From the NCBI RefSeq assembly GCF_006491595.2, contig NZ_VEVQ02000003.1, forward strand, positions 62,001 through 126,000: DNA of 64,000 nt, read 5' to 3'. The notes under the pieces are model-generated. The model was not told the DNA's origin. It ran no database searches and was given only the letters and a program-made list of their open reading frames with translations. The translations under genes and the position numbers were made by a program. This stretch comes from Flavobacterium jejuense. GTDB lineage: Bacteria > Bacteroidota > Bacteroidia > Flavobacteriales > Flavobacteriaceae. This document shows, in pieces, positions 8,199 to 15,397 of the stretch (positions are counted from its first letter, which is position 1; every line of letters begins with the position of its first letter).

Positions 8199-8864
8199 AT
8201 GAAATCGCAGATTCACGAACACAAAAAAAACTATGTTAACATTGTGAGTAAAAAAATAGCTCTATTTGCATTTGCCATGACAATACTTACAACAAGTTGT
8301 AAAAAAGAAGAAAAAACCGAAACACCTGTTGAGGAAATAAAAACAGAAGAAGTAAGTGGTTTAAAAATAGTTTCTGATTCAACAAAAGTGAGTTGGACAG
8401 CATATAAAACTACTGACAAAGTAGCTGTAGGTGGTAGCTTCAAAGAAATTGAATTAAAAAACACACAAACTGGTAACACTCCAGAAGCTGTCCTAGAAGG
8501 TGCCTCTTTCTCAATTCCTGTTAGTAGCTTATTCACTAATAACGAAGATAGAGACAATAAATTAAAAACAATTTTCTTTGCCGCTTTAAAAAATACTGAA
8601 ATGATAGGTGGTGCTTTAAATTTTAGAGATGGAAAGTGTTTTCTAACTTTAACTTTAAATGATGTTACTAAACAAATGGAAGTTCCATTTACATATGAAA
8701 ACAAAAAATTTGCCTTAAATTCAACTATTAATTTAGATGATTTTGGAGGTCAAACAGCTATCGAAGCTATTAATAAAGCATGCTTCGAATTACACAAAGG
8801 AGCAGATGGAGTTAGTAAAACTTGGAGTGATGTTGCTATCAGTGGTTCTGTTTTATTCGAGTAA
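8199..8864 (+). CDS. YceI-like lipoprotein
   Basis: 221 residues. The N-terminus has a basic stretch, then a hydrophobic segment and a lipobox (ILTTSCKKEE, Cys at about 34). The mature part shows the YceI lipocalin-like pattern: SDSTKVSWTAYKT, GSFKEIEL, SFSIPVSSLFT, RDNKLKTIFFAALKN and a C-terminal ISGSVLF strand. YceI barrels bind isoprenoid or other lipophilic ligands; the ligand here is unknown. The N-terminus is longer than usual, and a later in-frame ATG could be used. A second YceI-like lipoprotein is at 17328-17996. A strong bidirectional hairpin follows. Confidence 0.8.
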   Translation: MKSQIHEHKKNYVNIVSKKIALFAFAMTILTTSCKKEEKTETPVEEIKTEEVSGLKIVSDSTKVSWTAYKTTDKVAVGGSFKEIELKNTQTGNTPEAVLEGASFSIPVSSLFTNNEDRDNKLKTIFFAALKNTEMIGGALNFRDGKCFLTLTLNDVTKQMEVPFTYENKKFALNSTINLDDFGGQTAIEAINKACFELHKGADGVSKTWSDVAISGSVLFE

Positions 8865-8889
8865 AACAGGTAATAAATAATAAAAAAAG

Positions 8890-8926
8890 TGCCTTGAAAT
8901 TTAATTTTTCAAGGCATTTTTTTTTT
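8890..8926. terminator. Bidirectional Rho-independent terminator
   Basis: TGCCTTGAA (8890-8898) pairs with TTCAAGGCA (8908-8916), flanked by an A-run on the left and a long T-run on the right. It lies between convergent genes and can serve both. Confidence 0.9.
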
Positions 8927-9144
8927 TATAAATTCATTTTGAAGTCATCAATAACTGCTTCTGCCTTTACAAATTCTCTTTCTTCGATAAATAATTCCAC
9001 AGCCATACCTGAATTACCAAATCCTGATACTCTAGCCGCTTGCAAATTATTTCTTACAACAGGAAAAATATTAATTGCTTCTAATTTTTGTTGCAATCCT
9101 GATGCCAAAATTTCGCTACCAGAAAAAATCTTTTTTAATGCCAT
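8926..9144 (-). CDS. DUF2007-type small protein (putative signal-transducing protein)
   Basis: 72 residues, soluble. The text KKIFSGSEILASGLQQKLEAINI and MAVELFIEEREFVKAEAVIDDF matches my memory of the DUF2007 family, whose members start by describing a 'selection of one of several partners' fold related to PII. Function is not established. The stop lies within the T-run of the downstream terminator. It follows the DEAD-like gene by about 40 bases and may share its transcript. Confidence 0.75.
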   Translation of the reverse strand: MALKKIFSGSEILASGLQQKLEAINIFPVVRNNLQAARVSGFGNSGMAVELFIEEREFVKAEAVIDDFKMNL

Positions 9145-9186
9145 GATATTATGTATTTACTTTTATTTTTTACTATTAAACCTAAG

Positions 9187-9801
9187 TTATTCATCTGATT
9201 CTAAAAAAACAGGATCAATCATAATCTTTTCAGCAAGAAAATCAATTTTTTCTGTTATTTCATTGCAAAAGAAAATACGCTGTGTTTTGCTAATACTATC
9301 AGAGATACGTTTAATTATTGGATCTAATCTATTTCTTAGTAAAATATCAGCATCATCAACTACTACCATTAATAAACGGTTTACATTATAACCTGCACCA
9401 GAGAACATGATATTCAACTTATTTGGTGTACCAATAAGAATGTCTATTCCTAACGAAATTTGGTTTTTATCATCATCTAAATCCGTTTTATCATGAACTC
9501 CAAATACTCTTAATTTGTTATTTTTTCCTAATTGATTAAATAAATCTACCATTTCAAGTACTTGAGGTTTGTCTTGTACCATGATTAAAGCTCTTGGAGA
9601 TTCTTCAAAAGGCTTAACTAACTTCTGAATTACATTAATAACAATAGTAGTCGTTTTCCCTGAACCTTTACTCGATTGAATAATAGCATCTACTCCACTT
9701 TTAATAGTAGAAAATGTCCCTTCTTGCAAATCATTTGCTTCTGTTAAACCGACTTCTACTAATCGTTGCTGTAAAGCCTCGTTTATTTTTTTTAATTTCA
9801 T
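9187..9801 (-). CDS. Single-domain DEAD-box-helicase-like ATPase
   Basis: 204 residues covering only the first RecA-like domain of a DEAD-box RNA helicase. A Q-motif-like lead-in (GLTEANDLQ) is followed by Walker A SKGSGKT (44-50), a GTPNKL motif Ib (124-129) and a motif II degenerate to DDAD (149-152). Motif III SAT is not recognisable, and the second RecA domain with its arginine fingers is absent, so unaided helicase activity is doubtful. The reading frame ends with a stop, and the downstream sequence is the separate DUF2007 gene, so this looks like a stable short form rather than a fresh truncation. Confidence 0.8.
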   Translation of the reverse strand: MKLKKINEALQQRLVEVGLTEANDLQEGTFSTIKSGVDAIIQSSKGSGKTTTIVINVIQKLVKPFEESPRALIMVQDKPQVLEMVDLFNQLGKNNKLRVFGVHDKTDLDDDKNQISLGIDILIGTPNKLNIMFSGAGYNVNRLLMVVVDDADILLRNRLDPIIKRISDSISKTQRIFFCNEITEKIDFLAEKIMIDPVFLESDE

Positions 9802-9881
9802 TTTTTTAGTATTAGTGATTAGTTACTAATAATTAACAATAAAAAATATACCCTAATTATCGTTTACCAATTACTATTTTA

Positions 9882-11045
9882 TTACTTACTTGCAAATAAT
9901 TTTACATCTTGTTCTGAAACCTCAGTTCCTCCAAGAATGATTAAACGCTCGACTACATTTCTTAATTCACGAATATTTCCTGTCCAGTCGTATTCTTGTA
10001 GTAATTTAATGGCTGTTTTACTAAATCCTTTTTCTGTATTCCCTTGTTCTTCTGCAATTTTATTGGTAAAATGCTTTAATAATGCTGGAATATCATCTCT
10101 TCTGTCATTTAAAGCAGGAACCTTTATTAGAATCACTGCTAGTCTATGGTATAAATCTTCTCTAAAACGCCCTTCTTCAATTTCCTTTTTTAAATCTTTG
10201 TTTGTAGCTGCAATTACACGTACATCCACTTTAATATCTTTATCTGCACCTACTCTTTGCACTAAATTTTCTTGCAAGGCTCTCAATACTTTTGCTTGAG
10301 CTGGTAAACTCATATCTCCTATTTCGTCTAAAAAAATAGTTCCTCCATTTGCGGCTTCAAATTTCCCTGCTCTATCTTTAACGGCTGATGTAAAAGCTCC
10401 TTTTACGTGACCAAATAACTCGCTTTCTATTAATTCCGAAGGAATAGCTGCACAGTTTACTTCAATAATAGCTTGATTTGAGCGATCACTTTTTTCATGT
10501 AATTGATGAGCGACTAACTCTTTTCCTGTTCCATTTGGTCCTGTTATCAACACACGAGCATCTGTAGGAGCTACTTTATCAATCATAGTACGAATATGAT
10601 TAATCGCTTCACTTTCTCCTATCATTTCGTAATTCTTACTTACTTTTTTCTTAAGAATTTTGTTTTCTACTACTAATTTCTTCTTATCTAAAGCATTACG
10701 AACTGTATTTAATAATCGGTTTAAATCAGGTGGTTTTGATATGTAATCAAAAGCTCCTAATCTCATGGTATTCACTGCGGTTTCTAAATCGCCATGACCA
10801 GAAATCATGACCATTGGAATTTCAGGTTTTATTTTTTTTACGGCTTCTAGTACCTCAACACCGTCCATTTTTGGCATTTTGATATCGCATAGTACTAAAT
10901 CGTAATCCTCATTCTTTATTTTTTCTATTCCTTGAAGTCCATCTTCTGCTTCATCAACTTGATAGCTATCATTTTCTTCAGAAAGAATTTTTACTAAGAC
11001 TCTTCTAATAGCAGCTTCATCTTCAATAACTAATATTTTTGGCAT
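9882..11045 (-). CDS. Sigma-54-type response regulator lacking the HTH domain
   Basis: 387 residues from the ATG at 11045, which fits the receiver N-terminus (MPKILVIEDE); an upstream in-frame start at 11090 would add 15 residues. Receiver domain 1-120 with phosphoacceptor D54 (CDIKMP). AAA+ domain about 138-370 with Walker A GPNGTGKE (169-176), Walker B TIFLDEIGD, REDLYHRL and WTGNIRELRN. The sigma-54 contact loop is GAFTSA (216-221) instead of GAFTGA. The protein ends at VKLFASK, directly after the AAA+ lid, without a Fis-type DNA-binding helix pair. The structured intergenic element at 11124-11219 lies upstream. Confidence 0.85.
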   Translation of the reverse strand: MPKILVIEDEAAIRRVLVKILSEENDSYQVDEAEDGLQGIEKIKNEDYDLVLCDIKMPKMDGVEVLEAVKKIKPEIPMVMISGHGDLETAVNTMRLGAFDYISKPPDLNRLLNTVRNALDKKKLVVENKILKKKVSKNYEMIGESEAINHIRTMIDKVAPTDARVLITGPNGTGKELVAHQLHEKSDRSNQAIIEVNCAAIPSELIESELFGHVKGAFTSAVKDRAGKFEAANGGTIFLDEIGDMSLPAQAKVLRALQENLVQRVGADKDIKVDVRVIAATNKDLKKEIEEGRFREDLYHRLAVILIKVPALNDRRDDIPALLKHFTNKIAEEQGNTEKGFSKTAIKLLQEYDWTGNIRELRNVVERLIILGGTEVSEQDVKLFASK

Positions 11046-11087
11046 ATTGTTGTTATAAATTGTGAATTTTGTATTTTTAATTGGCTT

Positions 11088-11095
11088 CAAAGTTA
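11088..11095 (-). promoter_or_regulatory. Candidate -7 promoter element for response regulator gene
   Basis: Minus strand reads TAACTTTG, a TAnnTTTG match 43 bases before the ATG at 11045 and downstream of the structured element. Confidence 0.4.
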
Positions 11096-11123
11096 GTGAA
11101 AAATCAATACATTTCCTTTCTAA

Positions 11124-11219
11124 CCCTGATGGGAATGAAAATCCTGTTATTGCTTTTACCTATTTTCTATTAGATTACTTAACTAATGGCAATAACAGAT
11201 TGTAATGTACAGCAGGAAT
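11124..11219 (-). repeat. Structured intergenic element, copy B
   Basis: Read on the minus strand, the element opens with ATTCCTGCTGTACATT (11219-11204), contains an inverted repeat CTGTTATTGC / GCAATAACAG (11198-11189 and 11153-11144), and closes with CATTCCCATCAGGG (11137-11124). Both end boxes are identical to those at 63845-63860 and 63897-63910, while the hairpin between them is unrelated. The ends can also pair with each other (CCTGcTG with CAtCAGG). It starts 33 bases after the mechanosensitive channel stop and precedes the response regulator. No conserved reading frame crosses both copies. Confidence 0.75.
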
Positions 11220-11251
11220 TACTATAACAAAAATTCGCAAGCCATTCGTTT

Positions 11252-12079
11252 CTATTGATTAATAATGTGAATATCGCGTTGTGGAAATGGAATAGAAATT
11301 CGATTTTGTTTGAAAGCCTTATCAATACTAAATCTCAAATTGCTTTTTATGAGCGGACTTGCCATTCCATCTGCTACATAAAAATAAAGTGAGAAATTTA
11401 AAGAAGAATCAGCAAAATCTTCAAACAAAACAAGTGGTTTAGGCTCTTTAACTACATCTTTTTCTTGTTCTGCACATTGCAATAATGTTTTCTTTACTAA
11501 TTCGACATCACTTCCATAAGCAACTCCTATATTTACTTGTTCTCTATTAATATAACTATTTTGTGTCCAATTAAATAGTGTATCCATCATGAATTTATGA
11601 TTAGGAATCACCATGACTCTATCATTTCTTGTTACCACTCTTGTAGTTCTTAATTTTATGTCAAGAACTTTACCAACCTTATCATCTACTTCTACGATAT
11701 CACCTACATGTAAAGATTGATCTAAAATAATTAAGACTCCAGAAATAATATCTTGGAATAACTGTTGCAAGGCAAAACCTAAACCTACTAATAATGCTGC
11801 TGAAGCTGTTAAAAGTACGCTCATATTAACACCTGAAACATCTAATGCGAAAATGATTGCAAAAATAAAGACGATGTACCGAATAAACTGAAAGAAACTA
11901 ATAAACTTATTTTTATCTTCTAACGGTAATTTTCTTGTAAAAACAACTCTAACTAATTTTAAAATCACACTTGTAAGCACTAAAACAATTAGCAACAAAG
12001 CAACTGTTCCTACAGTAATATCTATAGAATCAGTATCAAGTAATTTAAAATTTAGAATATTTTTTAGTGTTTCTAACAT
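11252..12079 (-). CDS. Small-conductance mechanosensitive ion channel (MscS family)
   Basis: 275 residues, close to the 286 of E. coli MscS. Three membrane segments lie at about 20-42, 62-82 and 88-115; the third (LLTASAALLVGLGFALQQLFQDIISG) is the glycine/alanine-rich pore helix. The beta domain follows (VGDIVEVDDKVGKVLDIKLRTTRV, VMVIPNHKFM) and then the mixed C-terminal domain ending IPFPQRDIHI, which is typical. It releases solutes on hypoosmotic shock at the inner membrane. Its ATG is 1 base beyond the stop of the upstream lipoprotein gene, so it is the last gene of the ABC exporter operon. Confidence 0.92.
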   Translation of the reverse strand: MLETLKNILNFKLLDTDSIDITVGTVALLLIVLVLTSVILKLVRVVFTRKLPLEDKNKFISFFQFIRYIVFIFAIIFALDVSGVNMSVLLTASAALLVGLGFALQQLFQDIISGVLIILDQSLHVGDIVEVDDKVGKVLDIKLRTTRVVTRNDRVMVIPNHKFMMDTLFNWTQNSYINREQVNIGVAYGSDVELVKKTLLQCAEQEKDVVKEPKPLVLFEDFADSSLNFSLYFYVADGMASPLIKSNLRFSIDKAFKQNRISIPFPQRDIHIINQ

Positions 12080-12080
12080 G

Positions 12081-12470
12081 TTATTTTCTTTTTACACCTA
12101 TTCCATAATAAGAGATAGATTTATATGTACTTTCATGTTCATTTTCAAATACCAAACCTGCCTCCCTTTGTAAATATTCTTTTTTTATTCCAATAACAGC
12201 ATCACAACATTTTTTATTTGCTAATTTCTTAAGTACATTAATTACATCAATATCTTTATCAAAATTAGCTCCCTGAACCTCAATGAGTCCCACTTTTTCA
12301 TATTCAAAAGTAATCGGTTCGCCGTCAAAAAATAAATCTACAATAGAATCTTTTTTAGTACAACTTGCTAATTCATTACCTACTGGAGTAAAAATTTCCT
12401 TAGGATAGTATCCTATACAAGAATTTAATAGAAAAAGAATAAGACTTAGGCTTATAAAAACTCTAAACAT
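12081..12470 (-). CDS. Predicted lipoprotein, unknown function
   Basis: 129 residues. The signal segment ends in a lipobox (FLLNSCIGYYP, Cys18), so it is an envelope lipoprotein. The mature part has three further cysteines, two adjacent (KKCCDAVIGIKKEY), and a beta-alpha pattern (VGLIEVQGANF, DVINVLKKLANKKCCDAVIGIKK) that resembles the small alpha/beta fold of RcsF-type or heavy-metal-binding-like lipoproteins. That similarity is only by eye. It is sandwiched with almost no spacing between the ABC-2 permease and the MscS gene. Confidence 0.65.
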   Translation of the reverse strand: MFRVFISLSLILFLLNSCIGYYPKEIFTPVGNELASCTKKDSIVDLFFDGEPITFEYEKVGLIEVQGANFDKDIDVINVLKKLANKKCCDAVIGIKKEYLQREAGLVFENEHESTYKSISYYGIGVKRK

Positions 12471-12474
12471 TTTT

Positions 12475-13782
12475 TTAATATTTTAACCATTTAAACAATT
12501 CTTTCCAAGTTGGTTTTTTACCATACATCAATATTCCCACACGATATATTTTTGCTGCAAACCATACTACAAAAGTAAAGGTTCCAAATAAAATAACAAG
12601 AGATAAAACTAACTGCCACCAAGGCACTCCAAAAGGAATTCGCATTAACATAACTATGGGCGATGTAAATGGAATAATTGAAAAAACAGTAGCTACTGTT
12701 CCGTGTGGATCATTTATAACAGTAAAGAAACCTATATAAACTCCTAAAATTAAAGGCATAATAATAGGTAGTAGAAATTGTTGAGAATCTGTTTCTGAAT
12801 CTACTGCTGCTCCTATGGCTGCATATAACGAACTATATAAAAAATAACCTCCTATAAAATAAAGAATAAAACTTACCAGCATTAATGTTAACGGTAAGTT
12901 CATAAGTTCAGTCCAATAAGATTGAAATTTTAACATTCCTTCAGATTGTCCAGCAGCAGCCATCATTTCTGGTGACAAGGAAGCACTTGAATTTAGTTGT
13001 AAGCCAAAGAATGTTTGTGCCACAAATGCTAAAAGTAATCCTACAATAATCCAAATCAAAAATTGAAGAATTCCTGCCAAAGAATTTCCAATAATTTTAC
13101 CCATCATTAGTTGGAATGGTTTTACAGAAGAAATTATAATTTCAATGATTCGATTGGTTTTTTCTTCAATTACACTTCGCATTACAAAATTACCATATAT
13201 AATAATGAACATCATAATTAAATAACCCATTAAACCGCCAATAGCAATTTTTATTTCATTTAATCCTTTTAAACTTTCTTCTCCTGAAAATTTAGACAAT
13301 TTCAGTGTTGAATCAACTTTTGCTTCTTCTATTTTCTTTTCATCTAATCCTAAAATTCTTAATTGATTAGATGTTAAAACAGAATCTACTATTTTTTCAA
13401 CATGTCCAATAAAATTTATACTTGCACTATTTTCAGAAATATATTCCACTTTGTCTTTTATGAGTTGTAACGAATCTACTTTGGGTATATATAATAACCC
13501 TTCATAATTCCTAGCTGCTGAATCTTTTGCAATCCCAAAAGGCATTGTTGAAATATCTGAATAATGAAAATCCTTATTATTTTTAAAATTAGTTTTTATA
13601 AAACCTCCTTCATCATGGATGGCTATTTCTGTAGCCTTGTCTTTATTCATGGTGGATAAAAAACCAACTAACGCTGCTATTCCTACAAACAACAAAGGAC
13701 TTAAAAATGTCATTACAATAAAAGATTTGTTTCTAACTTTTGCAATGAATTCTCTTTTTATAATTAAGAATAATTTGTTCAT
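12475..13782 (-). CDS. ABC-2 type exporter permease (NatB-like)
   Basis: 435 residues. An N-terminal membrane helix (FIVMTFLSPLLFVGIAALVGFL, preceded by KREFIAKVRNKS) is followed by a large extracytoplasmic domain to about residue 180, then five or six helices, including the conserved segment VMRSVIEEKTNRIIEIIISSVKPFQLMMGKI. This is the layout of the NatB/YhaP group of ABC-2 permeases. It pairs with the ATPase gene 38 bases upstream. The substrate is unknown; family members export sodium or are involved in peptide stress. Confidence 0.88.
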   Translation of the reverse strand: MNKLFLIIKREFIAKVRNKSFIVMTFLSPLLFVGIAALVGFLSTMNKDKATEIAIHDEGGFIKTNFKNNKDFHYSDISTMPFGIAKDSAARNYEGLLYIPKVDSLQLIKDKVEYISENSASINFIGHVEKIVDSVLTSNQLRILGLDEKKIEEAKVDSTLKLSKFSGEESLKGLNEIKIAIGGLMGYLIMMFIIIYGNFVMRSVIEEKTNRIIEIIISSVKPFQLMMGKIIGNSLAGILQFLIWIIVGLLLAFVAQTFFGLQLNSSASLSPEMMAAAGQSEGMLKFQSYWTELMNLPLTLMLVSFILYFIGGYFLYSSLYAAIGAAVDSETDSQQFLLPIIMPLILGVYIGFFTVINDPHGTVATVFSIIPFTSPIVMLMRIPFGVPWWQLVLSLVILFGTFTFVVWFAAKIYRVGILMYGKKPTWKELFKWLKY

Positions 13783-13820
13783 TTTTTTTGATTATTAGTT
13801 TAGCACTTGCTTAGTAATTA

Positions 13821-14741
13821 TTACTTTGAAACAGCCTGAATAAAAATATCATTTACACTGGGTATTTTTTCTACGAAATGGGTTACTTGGCCAAAACTAG
13901 TTAGTATAGACAACAGCTCATTTGATGTATGATTTCCTATTTTAACTTCTAACTTTATATCATCATTAAGCGATTTAAAAATAGTTTGTTCTACAGAAAA
14001 CTTCTGTGTTAATTGATACATTAATCCTTCTATATCGTTTGTTAAAACACCTATTTGAAAAGTATTGGTTCTGTATTGTTGTTTTACATCATTTAATTTA
14101 CCTTCAATAAGCTTATTCGACTTATGTATTAAAGCAATATAGTTACACATTTCTTCTACACTTTCCATACGGTGTGTAGAGAATATAACAGATGTACCTT
14201 GTTTATTTAATTCTATAATTTCATCCTTAATCAAATTAGCATTTACAGGATCAAAACCTGAAAAAGGTTCGTCTAATATTAATAATTTTGGTTTGTGAAG
14301 TACTGTCACAACAAATTGAATTTTTTGAGCCATTCCTTTAGATAATTCTTGGATTTTTTTATTCCACCAATCCTCTATCCCAAATTTTTCGAACCAATAT
14401 TTCAATTGCTTTTTAGCTTCTTGATGCGATAATCCTTTTAATTGAGCTAAATACAAACACTGTTCTCCTACTTTCATGGTTTTATACAAACCACGCTCTT
14501 CAGGCAGATAACCTATATATTGAATGTGATCTGGTTTTAAAACTTCACCATCTAATAATACCTGACCAGAATCTGGCATGGTGATTTGATTAATAATTCT
14601 AATTAGTGTCGTCTTACCAGCTCCATTAGGTCCTAAAAGACCATATATACTTCCAGATGGCACAGCAAGAGAAACATTATTTAAGGCTGTGTAATTACCA
14701 TATTGTTTGACTACATTATTAACTTCAAGAATATTGCTCAT
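13821..14741 (-). CDS. ABC exporter ATP-binding protein (NatA-like)
   Basis: 306 residues from ATG 14741, which gives the usual start MSNILEVNNVVKQYG; an in-frame ATG at 14771 would add ten residues and overlap the 3' end of the broken gene upstream. Walker A is GPNGAGKTT, the signature LSKGMAQKIQF (LSKGM variant of LSGGQ) and Walker B LLILDEPFSGFD; the H-loop is FSTHRMES. The C-terminal extension of about 80 residues is typical of this subgroup. It forms a two-component exporter with the following permease gene. Confidence 0.9.
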   Translation of the reverse strand: MSNILEVNNVVKQYGNYTALNNVSLAVPSGSIYGLLGPNGAGKTTLIRIINQITMPDSGQVLLDGEVLKPDHIQYIGYLPEERGLYKTMKVGEQCLYLAQLKGLSHQEAKKQLKYWFEKFGIEDWWNKKIQELSKGMAQKIQFVVTVLHKPKLLILDEPFSGFDPVNANLIKDEIIELNKQGTSVIFSTHRMESVEEMCNYIALIHKSNKLIEGKLNDVKQQYRTNTFQIGVLTNDIEGLMYQLTQKFSVEQTIFKSLNDDIKLEVKIGNHTSNELLSILTSFGQVTHFVEKIPSVNDIFIQAVSK

Positions 14742-14754
14742 ATATTTTTTGTTT

Positions 14755-15246
14755 TTAAGCTGCCACTGCACTACTGTTTAAAATAATTAAACCGTGTATT
14801 ATTGATAAATATAGTATTTCTGACTGTTCTATGGAAGAAATCATATCATTTTCAACTATATAATAATTTGTTTTCTAGTTTTTCCAACTAAATTTTCTAG
14901 AAATTGTACACTATTGATGGTTTGAATTGTTTACCAATATATAATTGGATTTCCAAATACTTTCCATTTTTACAAACATCTTTTTTACAATACCCTTTTT
15001 TTGAGAGATAATTGTTATAGATGAGTTCCAATTGAAACTAAACTCTAAAAGAACTGTAACATTTTTTTTAACTATAAAATCCAGCTTCCAAACACTTGGC
15101 TTTTCAAAGATGTAATTTGATCCATTTTTACAATTTATATAAGGTTTTGAATTAAACCAATCCTTATAGTTCATTTCAGCAACAACAGAATTATCTGCTA
15201 AAAAAATCAATTTCTTGTAGTTTTCATGTGTTACTAAATAGTGCAT
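14755..15246 (-). pseudogene. Interrupted gene with two in-frame TAG codons
   Basis: From ATG 15246 a 111-residue frame runs to TAG at 14913-14911. The same frame then stays open, with only one more TAG (14877-14875), until TAA at 14757-14755, 13 bases before the ABC ATPase start. The post-stop text (RKFSWKN, then KTNYYIVENDMISSIEQSE and a hydrophobic tail ending SSAVAA) reads like a natural continuation of the beta-rich protein, whose repeating W-K-x-x-Y/F pattern (SVWKLDFIV, SIWKSNYILV) suggests a LURP-one-like barrel. I read it as a recently inactivated gene of about 163 codons. Sequencing error or amber readthrough are alternatives. Confidence 0.6.
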
Positions 15247-15292
15247 AATTAGGAATTTATACAAATTAGTAGGAAATTTAAGAAAATGTTAC

Positions 15293-15324
15293 AAAAAACC
15301 CATCCCTTTTTTACGAAGGATGGG
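15293..15324 (-). terminator. Second terminator behind dnaJ
   Basis: On the minus strand CCCATCC and GGATGGG (15324-15318 and 15305-15299) form a stem followed by TTTTTT. It lies downstream of another hairpin, giving dnaJ two terminators in tandem. Confidence 0.75.
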
Positions 15325-15344
15325 AAAAATTGCTATGAAAAAGA

Positions 15345-15374
15345 AAAATTCACTTTCCGTAAGGAAGTGAATTT
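15345..15374 (-). terminator. First terminator behind dnaJ
   Basis: On the minus strand AAATTCACTTCC pairs with GGAAAGTGAATTT (one bulged base), followed by a T-rich run, starting 24 bases after the dnaJ stop. Confidence 0.75.
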
Positions 15375-15397
15375 CAAATGTATATATTTTTATCCAA

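Noticed and set aside
8231..8704. 157-codon minus-strand frame opposite the first YceI gene
   Set aside because: It is a shadow of the YceI coding frame; it lacks promoter, family signature and plausible composition.
14875..14913. Pyrrolysine or programmed amber decoding at the two TAG codons
   Set aside because: No pyrrolysine genes or suppressor tRNA are visible in the window, and TAG stops are used normally elsewhere (for example at 4151). Pseudogene or sequencing error is simpler.
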